Assembly (NCBI GenBank): GCA_910579295.1
Contig: CAJTTC010000007.1
Span: 1 to 64,000 of the forward strand
Length of the DNA stretch: 64,000 nt
Direction of reading: 5' to 3'
DNA from: an uncultured Christensenella sp.
GTDB lineage: Bacteria; Bacillota_A; Clostridia; Christensenellales; Borkfalkiaceae
In this document: positions 30,185 through 38,731 of the stretch, piece by piece
How the letters are laid out: the number at the start of each line of letters is the position of its first letter
Numbering within the stretch: the stretch's first letter is position 1
Position numbers and translations under genes: made by a program
Notes under the pieces: generated by a model
Database searches by the model: none
Seen by the model: only the letters and a program-made list of their open reading frames with translations
Told to the model about the DNA's origin: nothing

Positions 30185-30592
30185 ATGATAAAAATTATTT
30201 GCGGCCCTAAGGGTTCGGGCAAGACAAAACAGATTATACAGCTCGCAAACTCCAACGCCGCTTCCCAAAAAGGTTTGAGCGTTTTCATTACGGATACCGA
30301 TCGCTATTTGCACGACGTTGCGCGCGCCGTAAGATTTATTAACGTTACCGAGTACAACGTTGCGGGCGAGGACGCGCTTTGCGGCTTTGTTAAGGGCGTT
30401 ATTGCAGGCAACTACGATATAGAGCACGTTTACCTTGACGGTATTGCAAGAATTGCAGGGAAGGAGCTTAAAGACCTTGCCGCAACTTTCTATATGCTTG
30501 ACAAAATTTCCAACCAGAGCGGACTTGTAATTACTATTACGTGTAGCTGCGAAAAGAGCGAGTTGCCCGATTTCGTCGCTAAATACTGCTGA
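30185..30592 (+). CDS. P-loop nucleotide-binding protein, unknown
   Basis: 135 residues with a Walker A at the N-terminus (ICGPKGSGKTKQI, about 5-17), a hydrophobic strand ending in HVYLDGI (possible Walker B) and a C-terminal strand. No further domain. Proteins of this size and layout are conserved in Clostridia with unknown function. Monocistronic with promoter, CAGGAGG site and terminator. Confidence 0.7.
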   Translation: MIKIICGPKGSGKTKQIIQLANSNAASQKGLSVFITDTDRYLHDVARAVRFINVTEYNVAGEDALCGFVKGVIAGNYDIEHVYLDGIARIAGKELKDLAATFYMLDKISNQSGLVITITCSCEKSELPDFVAKYC

Positions 30593-30611
30593 TTTAACTG
30601 TCGATTTTCAG

Positions 30612-30639
30612 CGCCGCTCGGTATATGGGCGGCGTTTTT
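30612..30639 (+). terminator. Terminator after the P-loop gene
   Basis: CGCCGCTC (30612-30619), loop, GGGCGGCG (30627-30634), five T. Confidence 0.85.
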
Positions 30640-30690
30640 ATATTCCGTAAAAACTTGAGATAAAAAGAAACTGACGAGAGAGGTTTTTAT

Positions 30691-32175
30691 ATGAAGTTTA
30701 TAAGTACCAGAGGGGGAGAAAAGGTCACGGGTGCGGAGGCAATTGTTAAAGGGCTTTCGGACAACGGCGGGCTTTACGTTCCCGAGGCTTTTCCCGCGGT
30801 GAGCGACGAGGAAATGAACGAGATGATCGGAATGAGCTACCCCGAACGCGCGGCAAAGGTGCTTATGAAATATCTTGACGACTACGACGGGGCGGAGCTC
30901 CTGTCAGCGTGCGAAGCGGCGTACGGCAAGTTCGAGGGCACTGACCCCGCGCCTTTGGTTAAAATCAAGGACGGCGTTTATATTCTCGAACTGTTCCACG
31001 GTCCTACGTGCGCGTTCAAGGATATGGCGCTTACGGTTTTGCCCTATCTTCTCAGAAAAGGGTGCGACATATGCGGCGTTAAAGAGCAAATTTTGGTGCT
31101 TGTAGCGACCTCGGGCGATACGGGTAAAGCCGCATTGGAGGGCTTCAAGGACGCGGACGGAATAAAGATAATGGTGTTCTATCCCGACGACGGCGTATCC
31201 TCTATGCAGAAGTTGCAGATGTGCACGCAGGAGGGCGGCAACGTAAACGTCGTTGCGGTAAAGGGCAACTTCGATGACTGTCAGACAGCGGTTAAAAATA
31301 TCTTTAACAGTCGGGAGTGCAATGCTCAGTTAAAGCAAAAGGGTACGCTTTTGTCCTCGGCAAACTCCATAAATTTCGGCAGACTTGCCCCGCAGATTGC
31401 CTACTATTTCTCGGCGTATCTCGACCTTGTTTCGTCGGAGCAGATAGAGATGGGGCAGGAAATTGATTTCAGCGTGCCCACCGGAAATTTCGGCAACATA
31501 CTTGCCGCGTATTATGCTAAGCGTATGGGGTTGCCCGTGCGCCGTCTGCACTGCGCTTCCAATCTGAACAACGTACTCACGGACTTTTTGGCTAAGGGCA
31601 AGTACGACGTGCACAGAGAATTTTATAAAACTATGTCGCCCTCTATGGATATTCTTGTTTCTTCCAACCTTGAAAGGCTGCTTTTCGAGGCGTCGGGCAG
31701 GGATAGCAACGTGACGGCGGAGAGAATGAAGAAATTGAAGGAGGAGGGCGTTTACGAGATAACCGAGAGCGAACGCGCCGCCATTGCCGAAATCTTCGAC
31801 GGGGGCTTTGCCAATGAGGACGAGGTTGTTGAAACTGTTTACGACCTCTTCTGCGATACGGGCTACACAATGGATACGCACACGGGTTGCGCAATGAAGG
31901 TTGCCAACGATTGGGCGTACAAGAACAAAAAGGATACCACTAAAATGGTAGTAGTGTCCACGGCTAATCCCTACAAGTTCCCTCAGGACGTGCTTTACGC
32001 CGTTACGGGCAACGACGTACGCGACAGCTTTAAGGGTATAAAGAGGTTGCACGCGGCTACGGCTATGGCGGTGCCTAAGAGCCTTGCGACACTGCGCGAC
32101 AAGCCCATACGCTTTAAGACGTCGGTTTCGAAGGAGAAGATGTTCGCCGAAGTTTTAAAATTTATCGAAGAATAA
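30691..32175 (+). CDS. thrC: Threonine synthase
   Basis: 494 residues, matching the fungal/clostridial long-form threonine synthase. N-terminal MKFISTRGG...GLSDNGGLYVPE, PLP lysine in FHGPTCAFKDMAL (about 108-120), VATSGDTGKAALEGF, SANSINFGRLAPQIAYY, and NFGNILAAYYAKRMGLP. Converts O-phosphohomoserine to threonine. ATG at 30691 with AGAGAGG. Monocistronic, terminator behind it; the other threonine genes are not in this window. Confidence 0.95.
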   Translation: MKFISTRGGEKVTGAEAIVKGLSDNGGLYVPEAFPAVSDEEMNEMIGMSYPERAAKVLMKYLDDYDGAELLSACEAAYGKFEGTDPAPLVKIKDGVYILELFHGPTCAFKDMALTVLPYLLRKGCDICGVKEQILVLVATSGDTGKAALEGFKDADGIKIMVFYPDDGVSSMQKLQMCTQEGGNVNVVAVKGNFDDCQTAVKNIFNSRECNAQLKQKGTLLSSANSINFGRLAPQIAYYFSAYLDLVSSEQIEMGQEIDFSVPTGNFGNILAAYYAKRMGLPVRRLHCASNLNNVLTDFLAKGKYDVHREFYKTMSPSMDILVSSNLERLLFEASGRDSNVTAERMKKLKEEGVYEITESERAAIAEIFDGGFANEDEVVETVYDLFCDTGYTMDTHTGCAMKVANDWAYKNKKDTTKMVVVSTANPYKFPQDVLYAVTGNDVRDSFKGIKRLHAATAMAVPKSLATLRDKPIRFKTSVSKEKMFAEVLKFIEE

Positions 32176-32189
32176 AACTATTTTATAAA

Positions 32190-32223
32190 CGCTCCGCGGA
32201 GACAGCTCTGCGGAGCGTGTTCT
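32190..32223 (+). terminator. Terminator after thrC
   Basis: CGCTCCGCGGAG (32190-32201), loop ACAG, CTCTGCGGAGCG (32206-32217), then TGTTCT. Confidence 0.8.
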
Positions 32224-32239
32224 AATTGTAAAAATTACT

Positions 32240-32470
32240 CCACCCCCCCCACTACGTTAACTGTGGTGGCAAATATAGTTAGCGTTTCCCCTATCTTGCC
32301 TTCCCCCTTGATTTTAAGGGGGAAGGTGGCGCGAAGCGACGAATGAGGGATAAACCTTAGAGAAGTTCCTCCGAGGTGAAGAAGCAAAGAAAATCCCTCA
32401 CCACTGCTAACGCAGAGCCTCCCCCTTGGGAAGGGGGAAGCCAAGAATATGGACGCAAGCCTCTTCTTGT
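32240..32470. repeat. Interspersed palindromic intergenic repeats
   Basis: Two related blocks. CCTTCCCCCTTGATTTTAAG/GGGGGAAGG (about 32300-32330) forms a hairpin followed by GGCGCGAAGCGACGAATGAGGG. The second (32386-32460) matches the repeat at 3163-3242 (CCACTGCTAACGCAGAGCC and AAGGGGGAAGCC). No gene is visible between 32224 and 32544. Confidence 0.7.
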
Positions 32471-32544
32471 CCGTATTTAGGAAGGGGACTTGACGGTGAA
32501 ACTCATTTAAATAATGACCGTAGCGGCGTTCCTTTGCCGAATTG

Positions 32545-32573
32545 TTGCGCTCACGCTTTTATTATGTTAGAAT
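32545..32573 (+). promoter_or_regulatory. Promoter of the MATE gene
   Basis: TTGCGC (32545-32550), 17-base spacer, TAGAAT (32568-32573). Confidence 0.55.
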
Positions 32574-32612
32574 ATATGGCGATATCGTTAAGCTTGCTGA
32601 GTTGGAGGATTA

Positions 32613-34007
32613 ATGGGTAAGGAAGAACTGATGGGCACTGATAAGCTTTGGAAGCTGTGTCTTAAAATGGGCATACCGTGCGTGCTTGCGCAGGTTGTCA
32701 ATCTGCTTTATAACATAGTCGACCGCATATATATCGGCAATATGCCCGAAACAGGCGGGTTTGCCTTGGCGGGGCTTGGACTGTGTGCGCCTATTCTCAC
32801 GCTTATTTCCGCATTTTCTTCCTTCGTTTCGGGCGGCGGAGCGCCTCTTGCGGCTAAGGCTATGGGCGAGGGCGACAACGAGCGGGCAAAAAAGATACTC
32901 AACAACGGCTTTGTAATGCTGTGCGTGTTTTCGGTTACTCTTGGGCTTGCGGCATACTTTGCGCGTACGCCCCTGCTCAGGCTTATCGGCGCAAGCGACA
33001 ATACATATTTTTTTGCCGACGATTATCTGACCGTCTATCTCATAGGCACGCTGTTTGTGCAGTTGAGCGTGGGGCTGAATACTTTCCTCACGGCGCAGGG
33101 CAAAAGCGCGCTTGCAATGGTTGGCGTGGGTGTGGGCGCAGTGCTCAATATCGGTTTGGATCCGCTGTTCATATTTGTCTTTCATATGGGCATAAGAGGG
33201 GCGGCGGTGGCGACGGTTATAAGTCAGTTTGCAAGCTGTATCCTTGTCGTCGGCGTGCTGTGCAATAAAAAAGCAACGCTCAGGCTGAGCTTTAATTATA
33301 TGAAGCCCGACTTTAAGATTATCGGTTCAATCGTCGGTCTGGGGCTTGCGCCGTTCGTAATGTCGGCAACCGAGTCTGTCATCGGCTTTGTCCTTAACGG
33401 CAGGCTTAAACACTACGGTGATCTTGCGGGCGAGGGTATGGGCGATATGCACGTGTCTGCGTTAGCCGTTTTGCAGAGCGATATGATGCTTATTACCGTG
33501 CCCGTTTCGGGGTTTACGCAGGGTGTTACCCCCATACTATCCTTTAACTACGGCGCAAAAAACGGGCAACGGCTCAAAAACACATTCCTTATCACGCTTG
33601 TCGTTTGCTGGGCGTATTGTTCGCTGTCAGCCGTGCTGATGATGTGCCTGCCGCGCGCGTTCGGCAGAATGTTCACGGGCAAGGAGGAGTTGCTGGCAAT
33701 TACCGACCGATATTTACCCGTGTTTGTCGCGGGAATGCTGATATTCGGAATACAGCGCGCGTGTCAGACCACGTTCGTCGCCGTCACCGAAGCAAAAATA
33801 AGTCTGTTTATAGCCGTGCTTCGTAAAATTATCCTGCTTGTTCCGTTCGCATTTTTGTTCCCGTTGGCTATGGGCGTGGGCGGCGTTTATTGGGCTGAGT
33901 GCGTTGCCGACGCAACCGCGGCTACTCTGTGCGGCACGATATTCTTTTTCCGTTTCCGCAAGGTGTTAAGGGGTATGGTCGAGCCTGTCGACGTGCAAAT
34001 AAAATAA
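32613..34007 (+). CDS. MATE-family multidrug/organic cation exporter
   Basis: 464 residues with twelve hydrophobic segments in two similar halves. N-terminal MGTDKLWKLCLKMGIPCVLAQVVNLLYNIVDRIYIGNM is the MATE signature (NivDri-y-IG), repeated in part around SDMMLITVPVSGFTQGVTPILSFNYGAK. ATG at 32613 after GGAGG. Na+- or H+-driven efflux; substrate unknown. Monocistronic. Confidence 0.92.
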   Translation: MGKEELMGTDKLWKLCLKMGIPCVLAQVVNLLYNIVDRIYIGNMPETGGFALAGLGLCAPILTLISAFSSFVSGGGAPLAAKAMGEGDNERAKKILNNGFVMLCVFSVTLGLAAYFARTPLLRLIGASDNTYFFADDYLTVYLIGTLFVQLSVGLNTFLTAQGKSALAMVGVGVGAVLNIGLDPLFIFVFHMGIRGAAVATVISQFASCILVVGVLCNKKATLRLSFNYMKPDFKIIGSIVGLGLAPFVMSATESVIGFVLNGRLKHYGDLAGEGMGDMHVSALAVLQSDMMLITVPVSGFTQGVTPILSFNYGAKNGQRLKNTFLITLVVCWAYCSLSAVLMMCLPRAFGRMFTGKEELLAITDRYLPVFVAGMLIFGIQRACQTTFVAVTEAKISLFIAVLRKIILLVPFAFLFPLAMGVGGVYWAECVADATAATLCGTIFFFRFRKVLRGMVEPVDVQIK

Positions 34008-34115
34008 TGCGCCGACAGCTTTTTTTGATTTGGCTATGTACAAATAAAAAATTTAATGTTATTATGTAAGCAAGATAAAACGCGCGGGCTATCCGAGGAT
34101 AATAAGGGGAATTTT

Positions 34116-34208
34116 ATGGGCGTATCGGAACAGAGATTTATAACTATGGGCGAACTGCTTTTAAGGCTTTCGCCGCCCAATACTATCGGCAGACACGTTA
34201 TGAGATAA
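34116..34208 (+). pseudogene. N-terminal remnant of a PfkB sugar kinase (KDG-kinase-like)
   Basis: 30 codons starting MGVSEQRFITMGELLLRLSP with an AAGGGG site upstream. ITMGELLLRLSPP is the start of 2-keto-3-deoxygluconate/fructokinase-type PfkB kinases (family: TMGEIMLRLSPP). The reading frame then stops, and the remaining 300 or so residues are absent. A deletion remnant. Confidence 0.7.
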
Positions 34209-34234
34209 AGAGATAAAATTATCTTAAAACAGAA

Positions 34235-34275
34235 AGCTCCCCGTACGTTCGATGACGCGCGGGGAGTTGTATTTT
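34235..34275. terminator. Bidirectional terminator
   Basis: AGCTCCCCGTACG pairs with CGCGCGGGGAGTT; T-rich on the plus side (GTATTTTA) and TTTCTGTTTTAAG on the minus side. It serves the kinase remnant and the convergent lipoprotein gene. Confidence 0.7.
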
Positions 34276-34280
34276 AATAT

Positions 34281-35438
34281 TTAAATTGCTTTTACGTTGA
34301 GCGATTTAAGGGAATAAGAGAGCGTGCCGAGTATGAACGGGAGAGGTGTGGTATACTTAATCATTACGCTTCTCGTGGTGTTCAGGTCGGCGTTTTCAAC
34401 CGACGTGTACCAACATGTGGGCGTCGCTCCCTTCAACTGCGCGTTAACGGCAATAGATACTGCGTTATAGCGGTAATTTCTTACCTTGTCGTCGCCTTCT
34501 TCCGTGGGAGAGCTGTCGAAGAAAATATAGTCGTCGGGCGTGCTCGCGTTGAGTGCGTCTATAATCTTTTTCTCGGTTTCGTCCGAAGTTCTCAGCTCAA
34601 TGGGAGATGAGATTGTCGCCGTGGCTGTGTACGTCGTATTGTCCTGCGGGGTAAGCACGTTAAAAATTCTCGTCGCGCCGCCCGTCATTGTAAACGCGCG
34701 AACAGCCGCCCTCAGCTGACAGTTGTCGAACAGCGAATAGCCGTTTTTGTGGTTTGTGCCGATTTTGCTTATCTGCGCCGTCTTGTCCTCGGCGAGGTTA
34801 TTCGTAAAGCTGATAAGCGCCTGCGTTCCGTCCTGATTGTACCACGTTTCGTAAACCGCGTCGGTTTCGATATAGGCTTGTTCTATATTGTTTGTGCCAG
34901 CCGCGTTGGGCGCGGTGTTCTTTATAATCTGCTTGGAGTATACGGGTTGAAGATTTTTGCCCGCCAAACGGTACTTGCAGACCGCGGTTATTTCGTCGGA
35001 AAACGCTTTCTCTTCCCCCGAGCTCTTCATCTTATACGTGCCGCTTATTTTTGACGAGGTTTCGTATACGTATACGGGCTCTGCCGTCAGCGCGCCCTCG
35101 GTTTCGGCGTTAACGCGATATTCCGCGGGAACGGGCGAAGAAGTCCAATCGTAGGCGGCTTCGGCATAGAAGCGAGTGGAGTAGGTGGCGTTCGGCGCGT
35201 CGTATGTCACGGAGTAAGAGTTGTTAGAGCCCTCTGTAAAACTTACGTCGTACTCGGCAACTTCGGCGTGGCTCTGCCAATATCCGAGCATATTGCTCTC
35301 GACCGAAGTGGAGGTTCTCACGTTCCAATTTGCCGTTGTCGCCGTCTTCTTGGTGCTGTTGTTTTGAGCACAGCCGCCCAGCGTTAAAAGGCTTGCGGCG
35401 GTCAATCCTACCGCAATACATTTAATAAAAGCTTTCAT
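34281..35438 (-). CDS. Lipoprotein of unknown function
   Basis: 385 residues. Signal peptide MKAFIKCIAVGLTAASLLTL with lipobox LGGC (Cys at about 23), then a Ser/Thr/Asn-rich linker and a strand-rich secreted body. No known domain recognised. Predicted transcription start coincides with the ATG at 35438 (TTTACA, 17 bases, TATAAT, then 7 bases), and no ribosome-binding site is present, so the mRNA may be leaderless. Monocistronic, convergent with the kinase remnant. Confidence 0.7.
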   Translation of the reverse strand: MKAFIKCIAVGLTAASLLTLGGCAQNNSTKKTATTANWNVRTSTSVESNMLGYWQSHAEVAEYDVSFTEGSNNSYSVTYDAPNATYSTRFYAEAAYDWTSSPVPAEYRVNAETEGALTAEPVYVYETSSKISGTYKMKSSGEEKAFSDEITAVCKYRLAGKNLQPVYSKQIIKNTAPNAAGTNNIEQAYIETDAVYETWYNQDGTQALISFTNNLAEDKTAQISKIGTNHKNGYSLFDNCQLRAAVRAFTMTGGATRIFNVLTPQDNTTYTATATISSPIELRTSDETEKKIIDALNASTPDDYIFFDSSPTEEGDDKVRNYRYNAVSIAVNAQLKGATPTCWYTSVENADLNTTRSVMIKYTTPLPFILGTLSYSLKSLNVKAI

Positions 35439-35445
35439 AGGCAGA

Positions 35446-35474
35446 ATTATAGCACATAATTTCGTGAATGTAAA
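35446..35474 (-). promoter_or_regulatory. Promoter of the lipoprotein gene, leaderless type
   Basis: On the minus strand TTTACA (35474-35469), 17-base spacer, TATAAT (35451-35446). The A of the ATG (35438) is the eighth base after the -10 box, the normal +1 position. Confidence 0.75.
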
Positions 35475-35542
35475 AACTTTTGCGCGTTAAATCATTAAAA
35501 TTTAGCGTAACACGTGGTATAATGGTTGTGAACGGTGAAGTT

Positions 35543-38500
35543 ATGAGTAAAGTTTTTATCGCGCCTGTACTTTCCGCGGCGCTTGAAAAATTCAAAGAGA
35601 TAGTAAAGAGCCACGCCGAGAGCGGCGGCAAAGAGGGCAGGCGGCTCGTCGTGTTCTGCGAGGACAGGCTGTCGCTTGCCGCGGAGCGCGCCGTATGCGA
35701 GGCTGTCGGCGGCACGTTCTCCGTGTCCGTTTACACACTCTCGCGCTTTCTTGCGGGCGAGGCGAAGTCGGACGGCAACGTGCTGACAAGTCAGGGTTCG
35801 GCAATGGCTATGCGCAAGCTTATCGAGGCGAACAGGGAAAATCTGCAACTGTTCAAAAGACTGTCGGCGGCGAACGCCGCGCAGGATGTGTACGACACGA
35901 TTGCGCTGCTGTACTCCTCCAAAATATCGGCTGACGACCTCGCGGGGGCGGAGGCGGACGGCAGGCTTTTAAAGCGCAAACTGCACGATTTGGAGCTTTT
36001 ATACCGCGCTTATTCCGACTATTTGCGCGAGCGCGGCGCGGTGGACAGAAACGCATATTTAAGGCGTTTGCCCGACGTCATACGCTCCTCGCCCAAAATT
36101 GCGGGGGCGGACGTAGCGTTCCTCGGCTTTCAGGCGTTTACCGCTTCGGTGTCCGACTGCGTGCGCGCGTGCTTTGAAACGGCGGACAACGTTTACGGCA
36201 TTTTTACGGGCGGCAACGAGCAGAAATACGTCAAGGAAGCGTGGACGGCGTTTGTGAAAATCGCGCAGGAAACGGGGGCGTTTAACTCTGCGTTTATCGA
36301 AAACCTGCCCTCGCCGCTCATTCCCGCCGCGGAGCATCTGCGCAAATACGTCTTAGAGCCCGAAAGCTTTCACAAGAGCGTTAGTTTGGACATAGTACGG
36401 GGGCAATTGTTGCTTTGCGAGGCGACCGACGAAGAGGAGGAGTGCCAATTTATCGCCTCTCAGATACTTAAATGCGTCAGGGAAGAGGGTGTGCGATACC
36501 GTGAAATATCGGTTATGTTGCCCGACATAAACGGCGTGCAACCGGCTCTCGAAAGGGCGTTCGGCGAGTACGGCGTGCCGATGTACGTGGACAGGCGTTA
36601 TCCGCTCTCCTCGCATTCGGTCTGCCCGTTTATTCTCGATTACCTTGCGTGCGCCGCCGACGGTTGCCGCCCCGAAAGCGTGCTTGCCGTCGTCGGTTCG
36701 CCCGTGTTTTGCGGCAATGACGAGCGCTCCGACAAGGATATGTTCGTCAATTATCTTCTCCGCGCCGCCGCCTATCGCGGCGGTGTGAAAAAGCCCGTCA
36801 ACGAAGAAGTGTGCAAGGAATGCGGGATTGACTATGAAGCGGCGGAAAGGGTGAGGGCGCGCTTTATCGGCGGGTTGAAGATACTGCCGTCGAGGGTGAG
36901 CGACAGCTCTCTATTCTGTAAGGCGGTGCGCGAGCTTCTGGAATACTTCGACGCGGAAAACCGTTTGAAGAGTATGTCGGAGGACGCCGAAGAGCGCGGC
37001 TTCGCCTCGGTTGCCGCTATGTCCGGGCGCGCTTACGGTGCGGTTATACAGGTGATTGACGAGGCTGAAAAGCTTATTGCGGGCGAAAGAATTTCCGTGG
37101 CGGAGTACTCGAAGATACTCAAAAGCGGCTTCAACGCGGCGGAAATTTCGCTTATACCCCCGAGGCACGACGCCGTGTTCGTCAGCGATTTGTCGGGTTG
37201 CGCCAATACGGGCAGTAAGGTGCTTTTTGTGGGAGGACTGACGGACGCAGTTCCCGCCGCTTCTCAGGATACGGCTATACTTACCGACGGCGAGCTGAGC
37301 TCTCTCGAAAAGATAAAGCTTGCCGTATCGCCCAAGATATCGCAGGTCAATAAGCGCGTACGCGAAATAACGGCGCTCAATTTGTGTGCGTTTTCCCGTC
37401 GGCTCTACCTTGTTTACCCGATGCGAAGCGGCGGCGAGGAATGCGGCGTGAGTGAAATAATCGACTATGTAAAACACCTGTTTACCGTTGACGGAGTACA
37501 TATTTCTCCCGTTCCCGTGCGGGATTTATCGGTGACGGCGGATAATTTCCCCTATCTGTGCGCGCGCCCCGCGCCTGCGTTGAGGCAGGTCACGTTTTAT
37601 CTCAGCGGCGATAAGGACTGCGGAGAGAGGGCGGTTGCCGCCGTCTGGGCGCACTTAAAGGAGCGCGAAGAATGCGGAGAAGAGCTGACTAAGGAAGTTG
37701 CGGACAAGCAGAGCGCGGCGGTCGAGTGGCGTAAGCTATACGGCGACAGCGTTTCGCCAACCTCTCTCGAAACGTATTTCGCGTGTCCGTACAAGGCGTT
37801 TATGCAACAGGGACTGCGGCTTGCCGAACGGCGCGAGGGCACGTTCCGACCCCTCGATTCGGGAAATTTTATACATACGGTGCTCGAAGAGGTCGCAAAA
37901 AAACTCAACGCTATCGGCAGTGAAGAGGAGTGCGCGGCGATTGCGGGTGAGTGCGCGGAGAGGCTCTTGGGCAAGTCGGCGTATTTTACGCAGTCGGACG
38001 ACGGCGGAGCGGCGTATACGGCGGGCGCGTTAGTCGACGAGGCGCGGACAATCTCCGTCGGAATGTACAGACAGCTCAAAAATTCGCGGTTTACCGTTGA
38101 GGACGTGGAGAAGCGTTGCAGGGTCGGGCTCGACGGCGGACTGACCGTCGGCGGCAGAATTGACAGGGTTGATTGCAGTGACGAATACGTGCGCGTAATC
38201 GACTATAAGACGGGGCATATCGACGACAAACCCGCCTCGTACTATATGGGTTTGAAATTGCAGTTGCCGCTCTATCTGACAGCGGCGGCGGAGGGCAGAC
38301 GCGCGGCGGGGGCATACTACTTCCCCGCAAATCTGGAATATTCTGCGGAGGGCACGGGCGAATTTACGCTGAAAGGCTTTATGGACGGCAGTGAAGAGGT
38401 CGTGCGGCGCTCGGACGTCAACGTGCAGGAAAAATGCAGGAGCGCGTACGTCGGCGCATATCTCAACGGCAGGAGCGTGGACAGGGCGATGACGAAGGAG

Positions 38501-38731
38501 GACTTTGCCGATTTTTTGGAGTACTCGACAATTATTGCCGAGCGCGGCGCGGCGGAGCTTGCCCGCGGAGAGATAGCTCCCTCGCCCGTTTGCGGAGAGT
38601 GCGACAAGTGCGCCTATGCGGGCTGTTGCGGCTATGACAGGGATAAGCAGGGCGAGCGGGAGGAGGTTTCCTGCGATTGCGGTACTATCGCCGCTATTGT
38701 GCGGGCTAATAAGACGGGAGGCGACGTGTAA
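35543..38731 (+). CDS. addB: ATP-dependent nuclease subunit AddB
   Basis: 1062 residues. UvrD-like degenerate helicase N-terminal half; C-terminal RecB-type nuclease with VGGRIDRVD...VRVIDYKTG and an iron-sulphur cluster motif formed by Cys748 (FACPYKAF) plus Cys1017, Cys1020, Cys1023 and Cys1028/1029 (CGECDKCAYAGCC). The Walker A (G-x-x-G-S-G-K-T) usual at the N-terminus of Bacillus AddB is absent. ATG at 35543 chosen: a TATAAT box at 35517-35522 would put the transcript start near 35529. With AddA it resects double-strand breaks. TAATG overlap with addA. Confidence 0.9.
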   Translation: MSKVFIAPVLSAALEKFKEIVKSHAESGGKEGRRLVVFCEDRLSLAAERAVCEAVGGTFSVSVYTLSRFLAGEAKSDGNVLTSQGSAMAMRKLIEANRENLQLFKRLSAANAAQDVYDTIALLYSSKISADDLAGAEADGRLLKRKLHDLELLYRAYSDYLRERGAVDRNAYLRRLPDVIRSSPKIAGADVAFLGFQAFTASVSDCVRACFETADNVYGIFTGGNEQKYVKEAWTAFVKIAQETGAFNSAFIENLPSPLIPAAEHLRKYVLEPESFHKSVSLDIVRGQLLLCEATDEEEECQFIASQILKCVREEGVRYREISVMLPDINGVQPALERAFGEYGVPMYVDRRYPLSSHSVCPFILDYLACAADGCRPESVLAVVGSPVFCGNDERSDKDMFVNYLLRAAAYRGGVKKPVNEEVCKECGIDYEAAERVRARFIGGLKILPSRVSDSSLFCKAVRELLEYFDAENRLKSMSEDAEERGFASVAAMSGRAYGAVIQVIDEAEKLIAGERISVAEYSKILKSGFNAAEISLIPPRHDAVFVSDLSGCANTGSKVLFVGGLTDAVPAASQDTAILTDGELSSLEKIKLAVSPKISQVNKRVREITALNLCAFSRRLYLVYPMRSGGEECGVSEIIDYVKHLFTVDGVHISPVPVRDLSVTADNFPYLCARPAPALRQVTFYLSGDKDCGERAVAAVWAHLKEREECGEELTKEVADKQSAAVEWRKLYGDSVSPTSLETYFACPYKAFMQQGLRLAERREGTFRPLDSGNFIHTVLEEVAKKLNAIGSEEECAAIAGECAERLLGKSAYFTQSDDGGAAYTAGALVDEARTISVGMYRQLKNSRFTVEDVEKRCRVGLDGGLTVGGRIDRVDCSDEYVRVIDYKTGHIDDKPASYYMGLKLQLPLYLTAAAEGRRAAGAYYFPANLEYSAEGTGEFTLKGFMDGSEEVVRRSDVNVQEKCRSAYVGAYLNGRSVDRAMTKEDFADFLEYSTIIAERGAAELARGEIAPSPVCGECDKCAYAGCCGYDRDKQGEREEVSCDCGTIAAIVRANKTGGDV

